A stretch of 64,000 bases of DNA, from positions 1 through 64,000 of the forward strand of contig CAZFSM010000004.1 of NCBI GenBank assembly GCA_964521625.1, written 5' to 3'. The number at the start of each line of letters is the position of its first letter. Within the stretch, counting starts at the first letter, position 1. The stretch comes from UBA1444 sp964521625 (GTDB lineage Bacteria > Bacillota > Negativicutes > UBA1444). The translations under genes and the position numbers were made by a program. The notes below the pieces were generated by a model that made no database searches, had not been told where the DNA came from, and worked only from the letters and a program-made list of their open reading frames with translations. Below are positions 16,402-24,249 of this stretch, in pieces.

Positions 16402-17322
16402 CTACTCTTCCGAAAAATAATCTTGATCAATTCTTTTGACTTCATAATTGGTATCAACCGAAACGCCAACATTATAGTCGATCATGAGCTGCGCAAGTAG
16501 CATCCCATCAATCAATACGATGCGATTTCCAATTTTCCTAGCTGTTTCCTTAGCAGCTTGTGTAAAGGATGATGTTGTGATGAAAATCCCTTTATGAGCG
16601 CCCCTCAGTTGAAGAGCGCCAATAAAGCCCTGAATTTCAGGGCTACCAACAACATTTTTCCAGCGTTTGGCTTGAATATAGATTACATCAAGACCGAGTC
16701 TATCTTCCTTGATAATCCCATCTATTCCTTCATCCCCTGATTTTCCTACAACTTGTGCAGCATCTTCTCTAGAACCACCATATCCCATCTTGACCAACAA
16801 ATCTAGAACTAGATGCTCGAAAAACGCGGGAGATTTTGAAGAAATTTGTTGGAGAAGATCATCCGCTAAAGCATTTCGCAATTCTTGATAACACTCATGA
16901 ATCAATTCTCTCGGCGTTTTAGATGAATTGCATGGAATTGTATCAATAAGTGTTGTCGCAGCAGTTCCGTTTGTAAGACCTGGCCGCCAGAAAGCACCAA
17001 ACTCCGGATATTTCATCAATAAATTATTAGTTATTTTACTTGGGTTTTCCCCAAGAAGATCTTTCCCTCTCTCAGTAATCTGGAATTGCCCAATGCCCAA
17101 AGAACTAATCAATAGGGCTTTTTTCAAATGGGTACGCGCCCAACCCAAGCGGTTATAAAACACTATTTGGTTCCCTGAAGGTAGCAGGCGTTGCCGTTCT
17201 TCATCCGATAATGCAAAATGATCAGCAAGCGAAACATGCAATTCTTTTAATGTATGCATTTTCCCATCTGCAAGAATCTGTAAAAATGGAAGCATAATAT
17301 CTTCATAAGTTGGCATTGACAT
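16402..17322 (-). CDS. Mrr-like type IV restriction endonuclease
   Basis: A 306-residue Mrr-family protein. Residues 1-100 form the N-terminal winged-helix (Mrr_N) domain (MPTYEDIMLPFLQILADG). Residues about 165-290 form the PD-(D/E)xK nuclease: FFEHLVLDLLVKMGYGGSRE, catalytic Asp in GDEGIDGIIKED and the QAK triad in VIYIQAKRWK. Mrr enzymes cut DNA carrying methylated bases. It lies 204 bases upstream of the methyltransferase-helicase genes on the same strand. A methyl-dependent nuclease beside a methyltransferase implies that the local methyl mark is not its target. The start at 17322 has an AAGGGGG ribosome site. Confidence 0.88.
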   Translation of the reverse strand: MSMPTYEDIMLPFLQILADGKMHTLKELHVSLADHFALSDEERQRLLPSGNQIVFYNRLGWARTHLKKALLISSLGIGQFQITERGKDLLGENPSKITNNLLMKYPEFGAFWRPGLTNGTAATTLIDTIPCNSSKTPRELIHECYQELRNALADDLLQQISSKSPAFFEHLVLDLLVKMGYGGSREDAAQVVGKSGDEGIDGIIKEDRLGLDVIYIQAKRWKNVVGSPEIQGFIGALQLRGAHKGIFITTSSFTQAAKETARKIGNRIVLIDGMLLAQLMIDYNVGVSVDTNYEVKRIDQDYFSEE

Positions 17323-17459
17323 GCTATTAACCCCCTTCGGACATATCACCTTTCAATACCAGAAAGGCCACTCTTTTATCTTCCATACTTTTCCTCGAAA
17401 CCCTGCCCCATTTTGCGCATTTGTTTATTTTCGCGAAATAGTTCGCCCCCCGGGGTCGC

Positions 17460-17487
17460 AAAAAACGCCTGGACCTAAGTCCAGGCG
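17460..17487 (-). terminator. Terminator of the pcrA-ligA-gatCAB-rlmD operon
   Basis: On the minus strand CGCCTGGAC-TTAG-GTCCAGGCG is a perfect 9-base-pair stem followed by TTTTTT. It lies 57 bases after the rlmD stop codon. Confidence 0.92.
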
Positions 17488-17544
17488 AACATAAATCCAA
17501 CCTATTCAAAATACCCAAAGGCCACGAACCCTTATTATTCAAGC

Positions 17545-18945
17545 CTATTGCTTCTCTATCATCGCAACGCACTCGACGTGATACGTCTGCGGGAACATAT
17601 CCACCGGCTGCACCGCCTGCGTCGCATAGCCCAACTCCGCCAAAATCGCCAAATCCCTGGCCAGCGTTGCCGGATTGCACGATACATATACTATCCTGCG
17701 CGGCCCCATCGCAGCGGCAGTCTGCAAGACACTTGCCTCGCAACCGGCCCGCGGCGGGTCCAGCACGATCACGTCCGGCGCAATCCCTTTGTCGCGCAGG
17801 TCGATTATTTTCTCCGCCACGTCACCGGCAATGAAGCTGACATTTTCCACGCCATTGGCCTGGGCATTTTTTTCCGCGTCTTGCACCGCCGCCCGGGAAT
17901 ATTCGATGCCATAGACATGCCCGGCTTTTTCCGCCAAAAACAAACTGATCGTCCCGGTTCCGCTGTACAAATCAAATACCGTTTCGCCGCCGCCCAGCCC
18001 GGCCGCCTGCACCGCCTGTTCATAGAGAACTTGCGTTTGCAGCGAATTCACCTGGAAGAACGATTCAGCCGAGATCTGAAAAGTAAACCGCCCGATTCGG
18101 TCCTGAATCACCGGCGCACCCCAGCGGACGATCGTTTCGCGGCCCAATATCACATTGGTCTTGGCTGAATTGATATTTTGCTGAATCGAGGTCAGCTCCG
18201 GCACGGTTTGTTTCAAACGCCGGAGCAGTTCGTTATTTCCCGGGAAATCTTTTTGCGTCGTGACCAGCACGGCCATGACTTCGCCTGTGGCAATGCCGAC
18301 CCTGCCCATCACATGGCGCAGGATTCCCTGCCCGCTTGCCTCATCGTACGGCGTCACGCCGAGTTCCTTGGCAATCTGGCTGACCGCCGCCAGCAACCGG
18401 TCGTTCATCTCCTGTTGAATCAGGCACTCGGTCGTGGCGATGATCGTGTGACTGCCGCTCACATAACAACCGGTAATGACTTTCCCGCCCTGCTGTCCCA
18501 CCGGAAACTGCGCCTTGTTGCGGTAGCGCCAGGGCTGCTCCATCCCCAGCACCGGCTGGACCGCCACCGCAGTCAGCTTGCCGATACGGTCAAGCGCGTC
18601 GCGAACCGACTGCTGCTTGGCCGCCAGCTGACCGGCATAGGAAAGGTGCTGCAGCTGACAGCCACCGCAGCTTTCATATACTGGGCATGGCGGGGTCACC
18701 CGCTGCGGGTTGGCAGTCTCAATCTGCTGCAGCCGGCCACGGGCAAAGTTGGTCCGCACCTCAACAATTTCAGCTGTAACGGTTTCGCCGGGCAGCGCAT
18801 GCGGCACAAACACCGTAAATCCCTCGCAGCGCCCTACCCCTTCACCTGAATGCCCCAGTCCGCCAATGGGAAAAGTATAAGTCCGGCCGGCTTGAACCGG
18901 TCGGACTTTTTCCTGTAGATTTTGCAGCCTGCGTTTGCTGGCCAT
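17545..18945 (-). CDS. rlmD: 23S rRNA (uracil-C5)-methyltransferase, RlmD/RlmCD type
   Basis: A 466-residue RumA/TrmA-family enzyme that methylates uracil C5 in 23S rRNA. The N-terminal TRAM domain is at about residues 15-75, then an Fe-S cluster motif CPVYESCGGCQLQHL (about 87-101) with the fourth Cys in TTECLIQ. The SAM fold has VFDLYSGTGTISLFLA, and the catalytic end shows DPPRAGCE and YVSCNPATLARDL with the nucleophilic Cys. Which uracil(s) it modifies cannot be told from sequence; Firmicutes RlmCD does both 747 and 1939. It is the last gene of the operon, 14 bases after gatB, with AAGGAG 9 bases before the ATG. Confidence 0.88.
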   Translation of the reverse strand: MASKRRLQNLQEKVRPVQAGRTYTFPIGGLGHSGEGVGRCEGFTVFVPHALPGETVTAEIVEVRTNFARGRLQQIETANPQRVTPPCPVYESCGGCQLQHLSYAGQLAAKQQSVRDALDRIGKLTAVAVQPVLGMEQPWRYRNKAQFPVGQQGGKVITGCYVSGSHTIIATTECLIQQEMNDRLLAAVSQIAKELGVTPYDEASGQGILRHVMGRVGIATGEVMAVLVTTQKDFPGNNELLRRLKQTVPELTSIQQNINSAKTNVILGRETIVRWGAPVIQDRIGRFTFQISAESFFQVNSLQTQVLYEQAVQAAGLGGGETVFDLYSGTGTISLFLAEKAGHVYGIEYSRAAVQDAEKNAQANGVENVSFIAGDVAEKIIDLRDKGIAPDVIVLDPPRAGCEASVLQTAAAMGPRRIVYVSCNPATLARDLAILAELGYATQAVQPVDMFPQTYHVECVAMIEKQ

Positions 18946-18959
18946 CTGTCTGCGCTCCT

Positions 18960-20402
18960 TTATTTGCCTGTCAGCTTTTCTTTCAGCAAGCGGTTGACCA
19001 GTTCCGGATTGGCCCGGCCTTTGGTCTGACGCATGATCTGTCCGACCAGGAACCCGACGGCTTTTTCCTTGCCGGCGTTAAAGTCGGCGACCGATTGGGG
19101 ATTGGCCGCGATGACCGCTTCCACGATGCCGGCCAGCTCGCCTTCATCACTCATCTGCACTAACCCTTGCTCCTTGACGATGACCGGCGCAGTTTTACCT
19201 TCGTTCCACATCGTTTCAAACACAGTCTTGGCGATCTTTCCGGAGATGGTGCCTTTTTCGATCAGGGCGATCATTTCAGCCAGGTTGGCCGGCGGTACCG
19301 GGCAACTGCGGATATCCAGCGAGCAGGCATTCAGCAGTTTCGACACTTCGCCCATCAACCAGTTCGCCGCAGCTTTCGCTTCGGCGCCAGCCGCGATCAG
19401 CGCGTCAAAATAATCCGCCATCGGTCGGGTGGCAGTAATCACTGCCGCATCATAGGCCGACAAACCATGCGCACTCATGATCCGCTCTTTGCGGGCATCC
19501 GGCAGTTCCGGCAGTCCCGCGCGGATTTCTTCGATCCAGCCCGGGTCAACGACGATCGGCACCAAGTCCGGTTCGGGGAAATAGCGGTAGTCTTCCGCCT
19601 GTTCCTTATTGCGCATCGACAACGTTACGCCGCGCGCATCGTCCCAAGACCGGGTTTCCTGAATGATCCGTCCGCCCTCGGACAGCACTTCTTCCTGCCG
19701 CTCCTGCTCATACTCCAACGCCCGCTGCACTGCCTTGAACGAGTTGACATTCTTGATCTCCGCCTTGGTACCGAACTTTTCCTGTCCGACCGGCCGCAGC
19801 GAAATGTTGGCGTCACAACGCAGACTGCCTTCTTCCATCTTGCAGTCGGACACATCGATATAGCTGAGGATGCTTTTGATTTTTTCCAGATAGGCCTTGG
19901 CTTCCTCCGGTGTGCGAATGTCAGGTTCAGATACGATTTCTAAGAGCGGTACGCCAGTCCGGTTGTAGTCGACCAGCGCATATTCCGAGTTGGAAATAGT
20001 GCCGGAGTGAACCAGTTTGCCGGCATCTTCTTCCATGTGGACCCGGGTGATGCCGATTCGTTTGGTTTCACCATTGACTTCGATATCCAGATAGCCGTTT
20101 TCGCAGATCGGCAGATCATATTGCGAGGTCTGGAAGTTTTTCGGCAGATCCGGGTAATAGTAGTTCTTGCGGTCAAACTTACTGTAATGCGAAATTTTGC
20201 AGTTCAACGCTAGTCCGGTACGGATCGCAAACTCCAACACTTTTTCATTCAGTACCGGCAACACGCCGGGCAGACCCAGGCAGACCGGGCAGACATGCGT
20301 GTTCTGGTCGCCGCCGAACTCGGTGGTGCAACCGCAGAATATTTTGGACGCAGTTTTCAGCTCCGTATGGACTTCCAGTCCGATGACTGTTCCAAACTCC
20401 AT
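18960..20402 (-). CDS. gatB: Asp-tRNA(Asn)/Glu-tRNA(Gln) amidotransferase subunit B
   Basis: A 480-residue GatB, the subunit that binds mischarged Glu-tRNA(Gln) or Asp-tRNA(Asn) and phosphorylates the amino acid before amidation. The start MEFGTVIGLEVHTELKT is typical; zinc-type cysteines occur in FCGCTTEF and CPVCLGLPG. The PET112-like kinase domain includes KNYYYPDLPKNFQTSQYDLP and VDYNRTGVPLLEIVSEPD. The C-terminal Yqey-like domain ends in GFLVGQIMRQTKGRANP. It begins 2 bases after gatA with GGGAGGTGG as ribosome site. Confidence 0.97.
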   Translation of the reverse strand: MEFGTVIGLEVHTELKTASKIFCGCTTEFGGDQNTHVCPVCLGLPGVLPVLNEKVLEFAIRTGLALNCKISHYSKFDRKNYYYPDLPKNFQTSQYDLPICENGYLDIEVNGETKRIGITRVHMEEDAGKLVHSGTISNSEYALVDYNRTGVPLLEIVSEPDIRTPEEAKAYLEKIKSILSYIDVSDCKMEEGSLRCDANISLRPVGQEKFGTKAEIKNVNSFKAVQRALEYEQERQEEVLSEGGRIIQETRSWDDARGVTLSMRNKEQAEDYRYFPEPDLVPIVVDPGWIEEIRAGLPELPDARKERIMSAHGLSAYDAAVITATRPMADYFDALIAAGAEAKAAANWLMGEVSKLLNACSLDIRSCPVPPANLAEMIALIEKGTISGKIAKTVFETMWNEGKTAPVIVKEQGLVQMSDEGELAGIVEAVIAANPQSVADFNAGKEKAVGFLVGQIMRQTKGRANPELVNRLLKEKLTGK

Positions 20403-20404
20403 TT

Positions 20405-21871
20405 TCAGTCCACCTCCCGGATCGCAGCCAGTTGTTTGTGATAATCATGGGCTTGCTCAAACGTGTAGGCTACCTGCAACAAGGTGGCCTCCGACAGATG
20501 CGGCCCGATGATCTGCATGCCGACCGGCAGTCCTTCTACAAAGCCGCAGGGCAGCGACAACGCCGGGACTCCCGCCAGATTGCTGGGAATGGTGCAGACA
20601 TCCACTAGATACATCGCCAGCGGATCTTCCACTTTTTCACCGATCTTGAATGCAGTGGTCGGGGCAATCGGCGCAATCAATACATCCACCTGGCCAAAGG
20701 CCCGGTCAAAATCTTGTTTGATCAAGGTCCGCACTTTTAGCGCCTTGAGGTAATAGGCATCATAATAGCCTGAGCTAAGCGCATAGGTGCCGAGCATGAT
20801 CCGGCGCTGGACTTCCGGGCCAAAGCCTTCGGCTCGTGATCGCTTGTACATCGACACAATGTCGCTGCCTTCGCCGCGATGACCAAAACCGACCCCGTCA
20901 TAACGGCCCAGATTGGAACTGGCTTCCGCCGTGGCAATCAGATAATAGGTCGCCAGGGCATACTGGGTATTTGGCATCGAAACTTCGACCAACTCCGCGC
21001 CCATTTTTACCAGTTCATCGATCGAACGGCGAATCGCCGATTCGACTTCCGGCTGCATCCCGGCCACGAAATATTCGCGCGGCAGGCCGATTTTTAATCC
21101 CTTGACACCGGCTTCCAGCTTCGTTGTATAGTCGGGAACCGGCGCATCGATCGAAGTCGAGTCGCGGCGGTCGTGACCGCTGATCGCGCCAAGCACCAGT
21201 GCGCAGTCGCGCACGTCGCGGGCAAACGGACCGATCTGGTCGAGTGAAGAGGCGTAAGCAACCAAGCCGTAGCGGGAAACGCGACCATAGGTCGGTTTCA
21301 GGCCGACCACGCCGCAATAAGCCGCCGGCAGTCGAATCGAACCGCCGGTATCAGAACCCAGCGACCAGATAGCTTCGCCGGCCGCCACCGCAGCCCCCGA
21401 GCCACCGCTGGAACCGCCGGGAACCCGCTCGGTATCCCAGGGGTTACGGGTGACAAAAAAGCCGGAATTCTCGGTCGAGGAACCCATGGCAAATTCGTCC
21501 ATATTGGCTTTGCCGACGATGACTGCATCCGCCGCCGCCAGTTTCTCAGTAATTGTCGCATCATAAGGCGGCACAAAGTTGGCCAGGATTTTTGAGGCGC
21601 AGGTCGTTTTGATTCCCTTGGTGCACATATTATCTTTCAGCGCGCCGGGAATGCCGGCCAACGGCGAAACACTCTCGCCGCGCGCCAATTTTTCATCCAC
21701 CCGCTTGGCCTGGGCCAGCGCGGCTTCCGGTGTGCGCGTGATAAACGACTGGATTGTTGAATCCACCTGATCCGCCCGCGCCAGGACCGACTGGGTTATT
21801 TCCACCGCCGACACTTCGCGGCGGGACAGTTTTTGTTGCAGTTCATGCGCTTTCAGTCTAAAAAGGTCCAT
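20405..21871 (-). CDS. gatA: Asp-tRNA(Asn)/Glu-tRNA(Gln) amidotransferase subunit A
   Basis: A 488-residue amidase-signature protein that releases ammonia from glutamine and passes it to GatB. The catalytic triad is complete: Lys in GIPGALKDNMCTKG, the cis-Ser in GSDTGGSIRLPAA and the nucleophile Ser within the GSSGGSGAAVAAG/TGGSIR signature region. Length is normal. It lies between gatC (14 bases) and gatB (2 bases), so the three subunits are made together. Confidence 0.97.
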   Translation of the reverse strand: MDLFRLKAHELQQKLSRREVSAVEITQSVLARADQVDSTIQSFITRTPEAALAQAKRVDEKLARGESVSPLAGIPGALKDNMCTKGIKTTCASKILANFVPPYDATITEKLAAADAVIVGKANMDEFAMGSSTENSGFFVTRNPWDTERVPGGSSGGSGAAVAAGEAIWSLGSDTGGSIRLPAAYCGVVGLKPTYGRVSRYGLVAYASSLDQIGPFARDVRDCALVLGAISGHDRRDSTSIDAPVPDYTTKLEAGVKGLKIGLPREYFVAGMQPEVESAIRRSIDELVKMGAELVEVSMPNTQYALATYYLIATAEASSNLGRYDGVGFGHRGEGSDIVSMYKRSRAEGFGPEVQRRIMLGTYALSSGYYDAYYLKALKVRTLIKQDFDRAFGQVDVLIAPIAPTTAFKIGEKVEDPLAMYLVDVCTIPSNLAGVPALSLPCGFVEGLPVGMQIIGPHLSEATLLQVAYTFEQAHDYHKQLAAIREVD

Positions 21872-21885
21872 CCCGATTCCCTCCG

Positions 21886-22173
21886 CTATTCCACGATTTT
21901 GGGCACTTTGAAGAATCCGTCTTCGGCGTCGGGCGCATTTTGCAGCGCCGCTTCCCTCGGCAGGGAAGGCTGCACTTCGTCCGCCCGCATGACGTTGCGG
22001 ATTTCCAATACGTGCGCCATTGGCTCAACAGTCGACGTATCGACCTGATTCAATACATCAATGTACTCGAGAATTGCATCAAGTTGCCCGGTGAATTTGT
22101 CCAGCTCAGTATCCGACAGTTCCAGCCGCGACAACAGCGCTACATGTTCCACATCTTTGCGGTTCAGTTTCAT
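21886..22173 (-). CDS. gatC: Asp-tRNA(Asn)/Glu-tRNA(Gln) amidotransferase subunit C
   Basis: A 95-residue GatC, the small belt protein holding GatA and GatB together. KDVEHVALLSRLELSDTELD near the N-terminus and the C-terminal LPREAALQNAPDAEDGFFKV are diagnostic. I use the ATG at 22173 (MKLNRKDV) with GGGTGG upstream rather than the ATG 15 bases earlier. It is 30 bases after ligA. Confidence 0.95.
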   Translation of the reverse strand: MKLNRKDVEHVALLSRLELSDTELDKFTGQLDAILEYIDVLNQVDTSTVEPMAHVLEIRNVMRADEVQPSLPREAALQNAPDAEDGFFKVPKIVE

Positions 22174-22203
22174 TTTGCCACCACCCAATTCATGATTTAA
22201 ATA

Positions 22204-24237
22204 TTATATCACGTTGGTTTCCAGCATGGCTAGAAACTCCGCTTCCGTCAGTACCGGCACGCCCAGCTCCTGCGCCTTGGCCAGTTTGCTGCCTGCTTCC
22301 GCTCCGGCGACGACAAAATCGGTTTTCTTACTCACTGACGAAGCGGCCTTGCCGCCGCGCTTTTCAATTTCTGCCGCTGCTTCGGTCCGCCCCAGCGTCT
22401 CCAACGTTCCTGTCAGGACAAAGGTCTTGCCGGCAAAAATTTGCGCCAACGGGTTGTCGGTCTTGATTTCCTCCAGCCGCACACCGGCTTGCCGCAGCTT
22501 TTCGATCAGCTGCAAATGTTCGGGGTCGGCAAAATAACCAACGACGCTTTCGGCAATCCGTGGACCGATGTCGGGGATTTGTACCAGCTCATCCATCGCA
22601 GCCACCGCCACCGCATCCATCTGACTATAAGCCTTGGCCAGCGTTCCTGCCACCTTTGCGCCGACGAACCGGATTCCCAGCGCGAACAGCAGCCGGGCCA
22701 GTCCCGCTTCTTTACTGGCCTGGATGGCAGTGACCAGATTGCTGGCCGATTTTTCGCCCATCCGTTCCATCTCCGCCAATTCCTCAACTGACAGTTCATA
22801 CAGGTCCGCTGCATCGGCAATCAGGCCCGCCGCTAGCAGCGTTTCGATGATCGAGGGACCCAGTCCGTCAATATTCATTGCATCGCGCGAAACAAAATGG
22901 ATCAGCCCTTCGCGGGCCATCGCCGGACAGGCCGGGTTCACGCAACGGCGCGCCGCTTCGCCAGCCTTGCGGACAACCAGCTTGCCGCACTCGGGGCACT
23001 CGCTCGGCATGACAAATTCCGTTTCGCCGCCAGTGCGTTTTTCGGCCAGCACCGACACCACTTCCGGGATCACTTCACCGGCTTTGTGGATGATGACCGT
23101 ATCGCCGATCCGCACATCTTTTTCGCGGATAAAATCTTCATTGTGCAATGTAGCCCGGCTAACGGTCGATCCGGCGACAAAAACCGGTCGCAGGATGGCG
23201 GTCGGTGTGAGCACGCCGGTTCGTCCGACGCCGATAAAAATGTCTTCGACAACGGTGACCGCCTGTTCGGCGGGAAACTTCCAGGCAATCGCCCAGCGCG
23301 GCTCCTTGGCCGTGTTGCCGAGTTCCTCCTGCAGCCTTAGATCATTTACTTTGATCACCAGGCCGTCAATCTCAAAATCCAGCTCGCTGCGTTTGCCCGC
23401 CCAGCCGGCGCAGTATTCGATAACAGCCTCGATATCTTGAAATACCCGATGCTTCCTGTTGGTGTGAAAACCGGCCTTAGCTAGTTCCTCCAACACTTCG
23501 GCATGGCTGTCCACCGCCAGAGTCTGCCTTTGGCCCAATGCATAAGCAAAAAAATCCAGGGTCCGGCCCGCCGTGATTTTCGGATCGAGCTGCCGCAGTG
23601 ATCCGGCGGCGGCATTGCGGGGATTGGCAAACAGCTGCTCGCCTTTTTTGGCCCGTTCCCGGTTCAGCCTTTCAAATGCCGGTTTCGGCATGAACACTTC
23701 GCCGCGAACTTCAAAACTGGCCGGAAACGCATTGGCCTCGGCCTGCAACACCAAAGGAATCGAACGGATCGTTTTGACATTGCTGGTGACATCCTCGCCC
23801 ACTTCTCCGTCGCCCCGCGTTGCCGCGCGGCTTAATCTTCCTGCCTGATAAATCAGATTGACCGCCAGGCCGTCAATTTTCAGTTCGACCACGTATTCCA
23901 CCGCTCTGCCGGCTGCAGACCGCACCCGGTTGTCGAAAGCCCGCAGTTCGTCAGCGGAAAACGCGTTGCCGAGACTGAGCAGCGGCGCGGCATGAGTCAC
24001 CTTGTCAAAGGCGGCCAGCGGCTGTCCGCCTACCCGCTGGGTCGGCGAGTCGGGCATCACCAGGTCCGGCTGGCTTGCCTCGATTTCCTTCAAGCGACGC
24101 AATAGCCGGTCAAACTCCGCATCACTGACCGACGGAGCGTCGAGCGCGTAATATTCGTAGTTGTAGCGATGCAGCAGCGTCCGAAGTGCAGTCGCTTCCT
24201 GCTCGACAGTTTGTTCATTCTGCTGTCTGTCGCTCAT
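22204..24237 (-). CDS. ligA: NAD-dependent DNA ligase
   Basis: A 677-residue LigA that seals nicks in replication and repair using NAD. Domains in order: Ia (about 1-70), adenylation domain with active Lys in VELKIDGLAVNLIY (about residue 120), OB fold, a Cys4 zinc finger with CPECGKL and CVNPACPA (about 410-435), helix-hairpin-helix repeats (about 440-580) and a C-terminal BRCT domain (FAGKTFVLTGTLETLGRTEA). Length and motifs are complete. AGGAGG precedes the ATG, 12 bases after pcrA. Confidence 0.98.
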   Translation of the reverse strand: MSDRQQNEQTVEQEATALRTLLHRYNYEYYALDAPSVSDAEFDRLLRRLKEIEASQPDLVMPDSPTQRVGGQPLAAFDKVTHAAPLLSLGNAFSADELRAFDNRVRSAAGRAVEYVVELKIDGLAVNLIYQAGRLSRAATRGDGEVGEDVTSNVKTIRSIPLVLQAEANAFPASFEVRGEVFMPKPAFERLNRERAKKGEQLFANPRNAAAGSLRQLDPKITAGRTLDFFAYALGQRQTLAVDSHAEVLEELAKAGFHTNRKHRVFQDIEAVIEYCAGWAGKRSELDFEIDGLVIKVNDLRLQEELGNTAKEPRWAIAWKFPAEQAVTVVEDIFIGVGRTGVLTPTAILRPVFVAGSTVSRATLHNEDFIREKDVRIGDTVIIHKAGEVIPEVVSVLAEKRTGGETEFVMPSECPECGKLVVRKAGEAARRCVNPACPAMAREGLIHFVSRDAMNIDGLGPSIIETLLAAGLIADAADLYELSVEELAEMERMGEKSASNLVTAIQASKEAGLARLLFALGIRFVGAKVAGTLAKAYSQMDAVAVAAMDELVQIPDIGPRIAESVVGYFADPEHLQLIEKLRQAGVRLEEIKTDNPLAQIFAGKTFVLTGTLETLGRTEAAAEIEKRGGKAASSVSKKTDFVVAGAEAGSKLAKAQELGVPVLTEAEFLAMLETNVI

Positions 24238-24249
24238 GACGTGTGCCTC

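Noticed and set aside
16242..16472. 76-codon minus-strand ORF overlapping the end of the Mrr-like gene, starting like HicA (MKSKELIKII).
   Set aside because: No ribosome site, two thirds of the likeness ends after ten residues, and the start lies inside the nuclease gene.
19167..19943. Long open frames opposite the gat, lig, pcr and his genes (up to about 260 codons).
   Set aside because: They are antisense shadows of GC-rich conserved genes, without ribosome sites or recognisable products.
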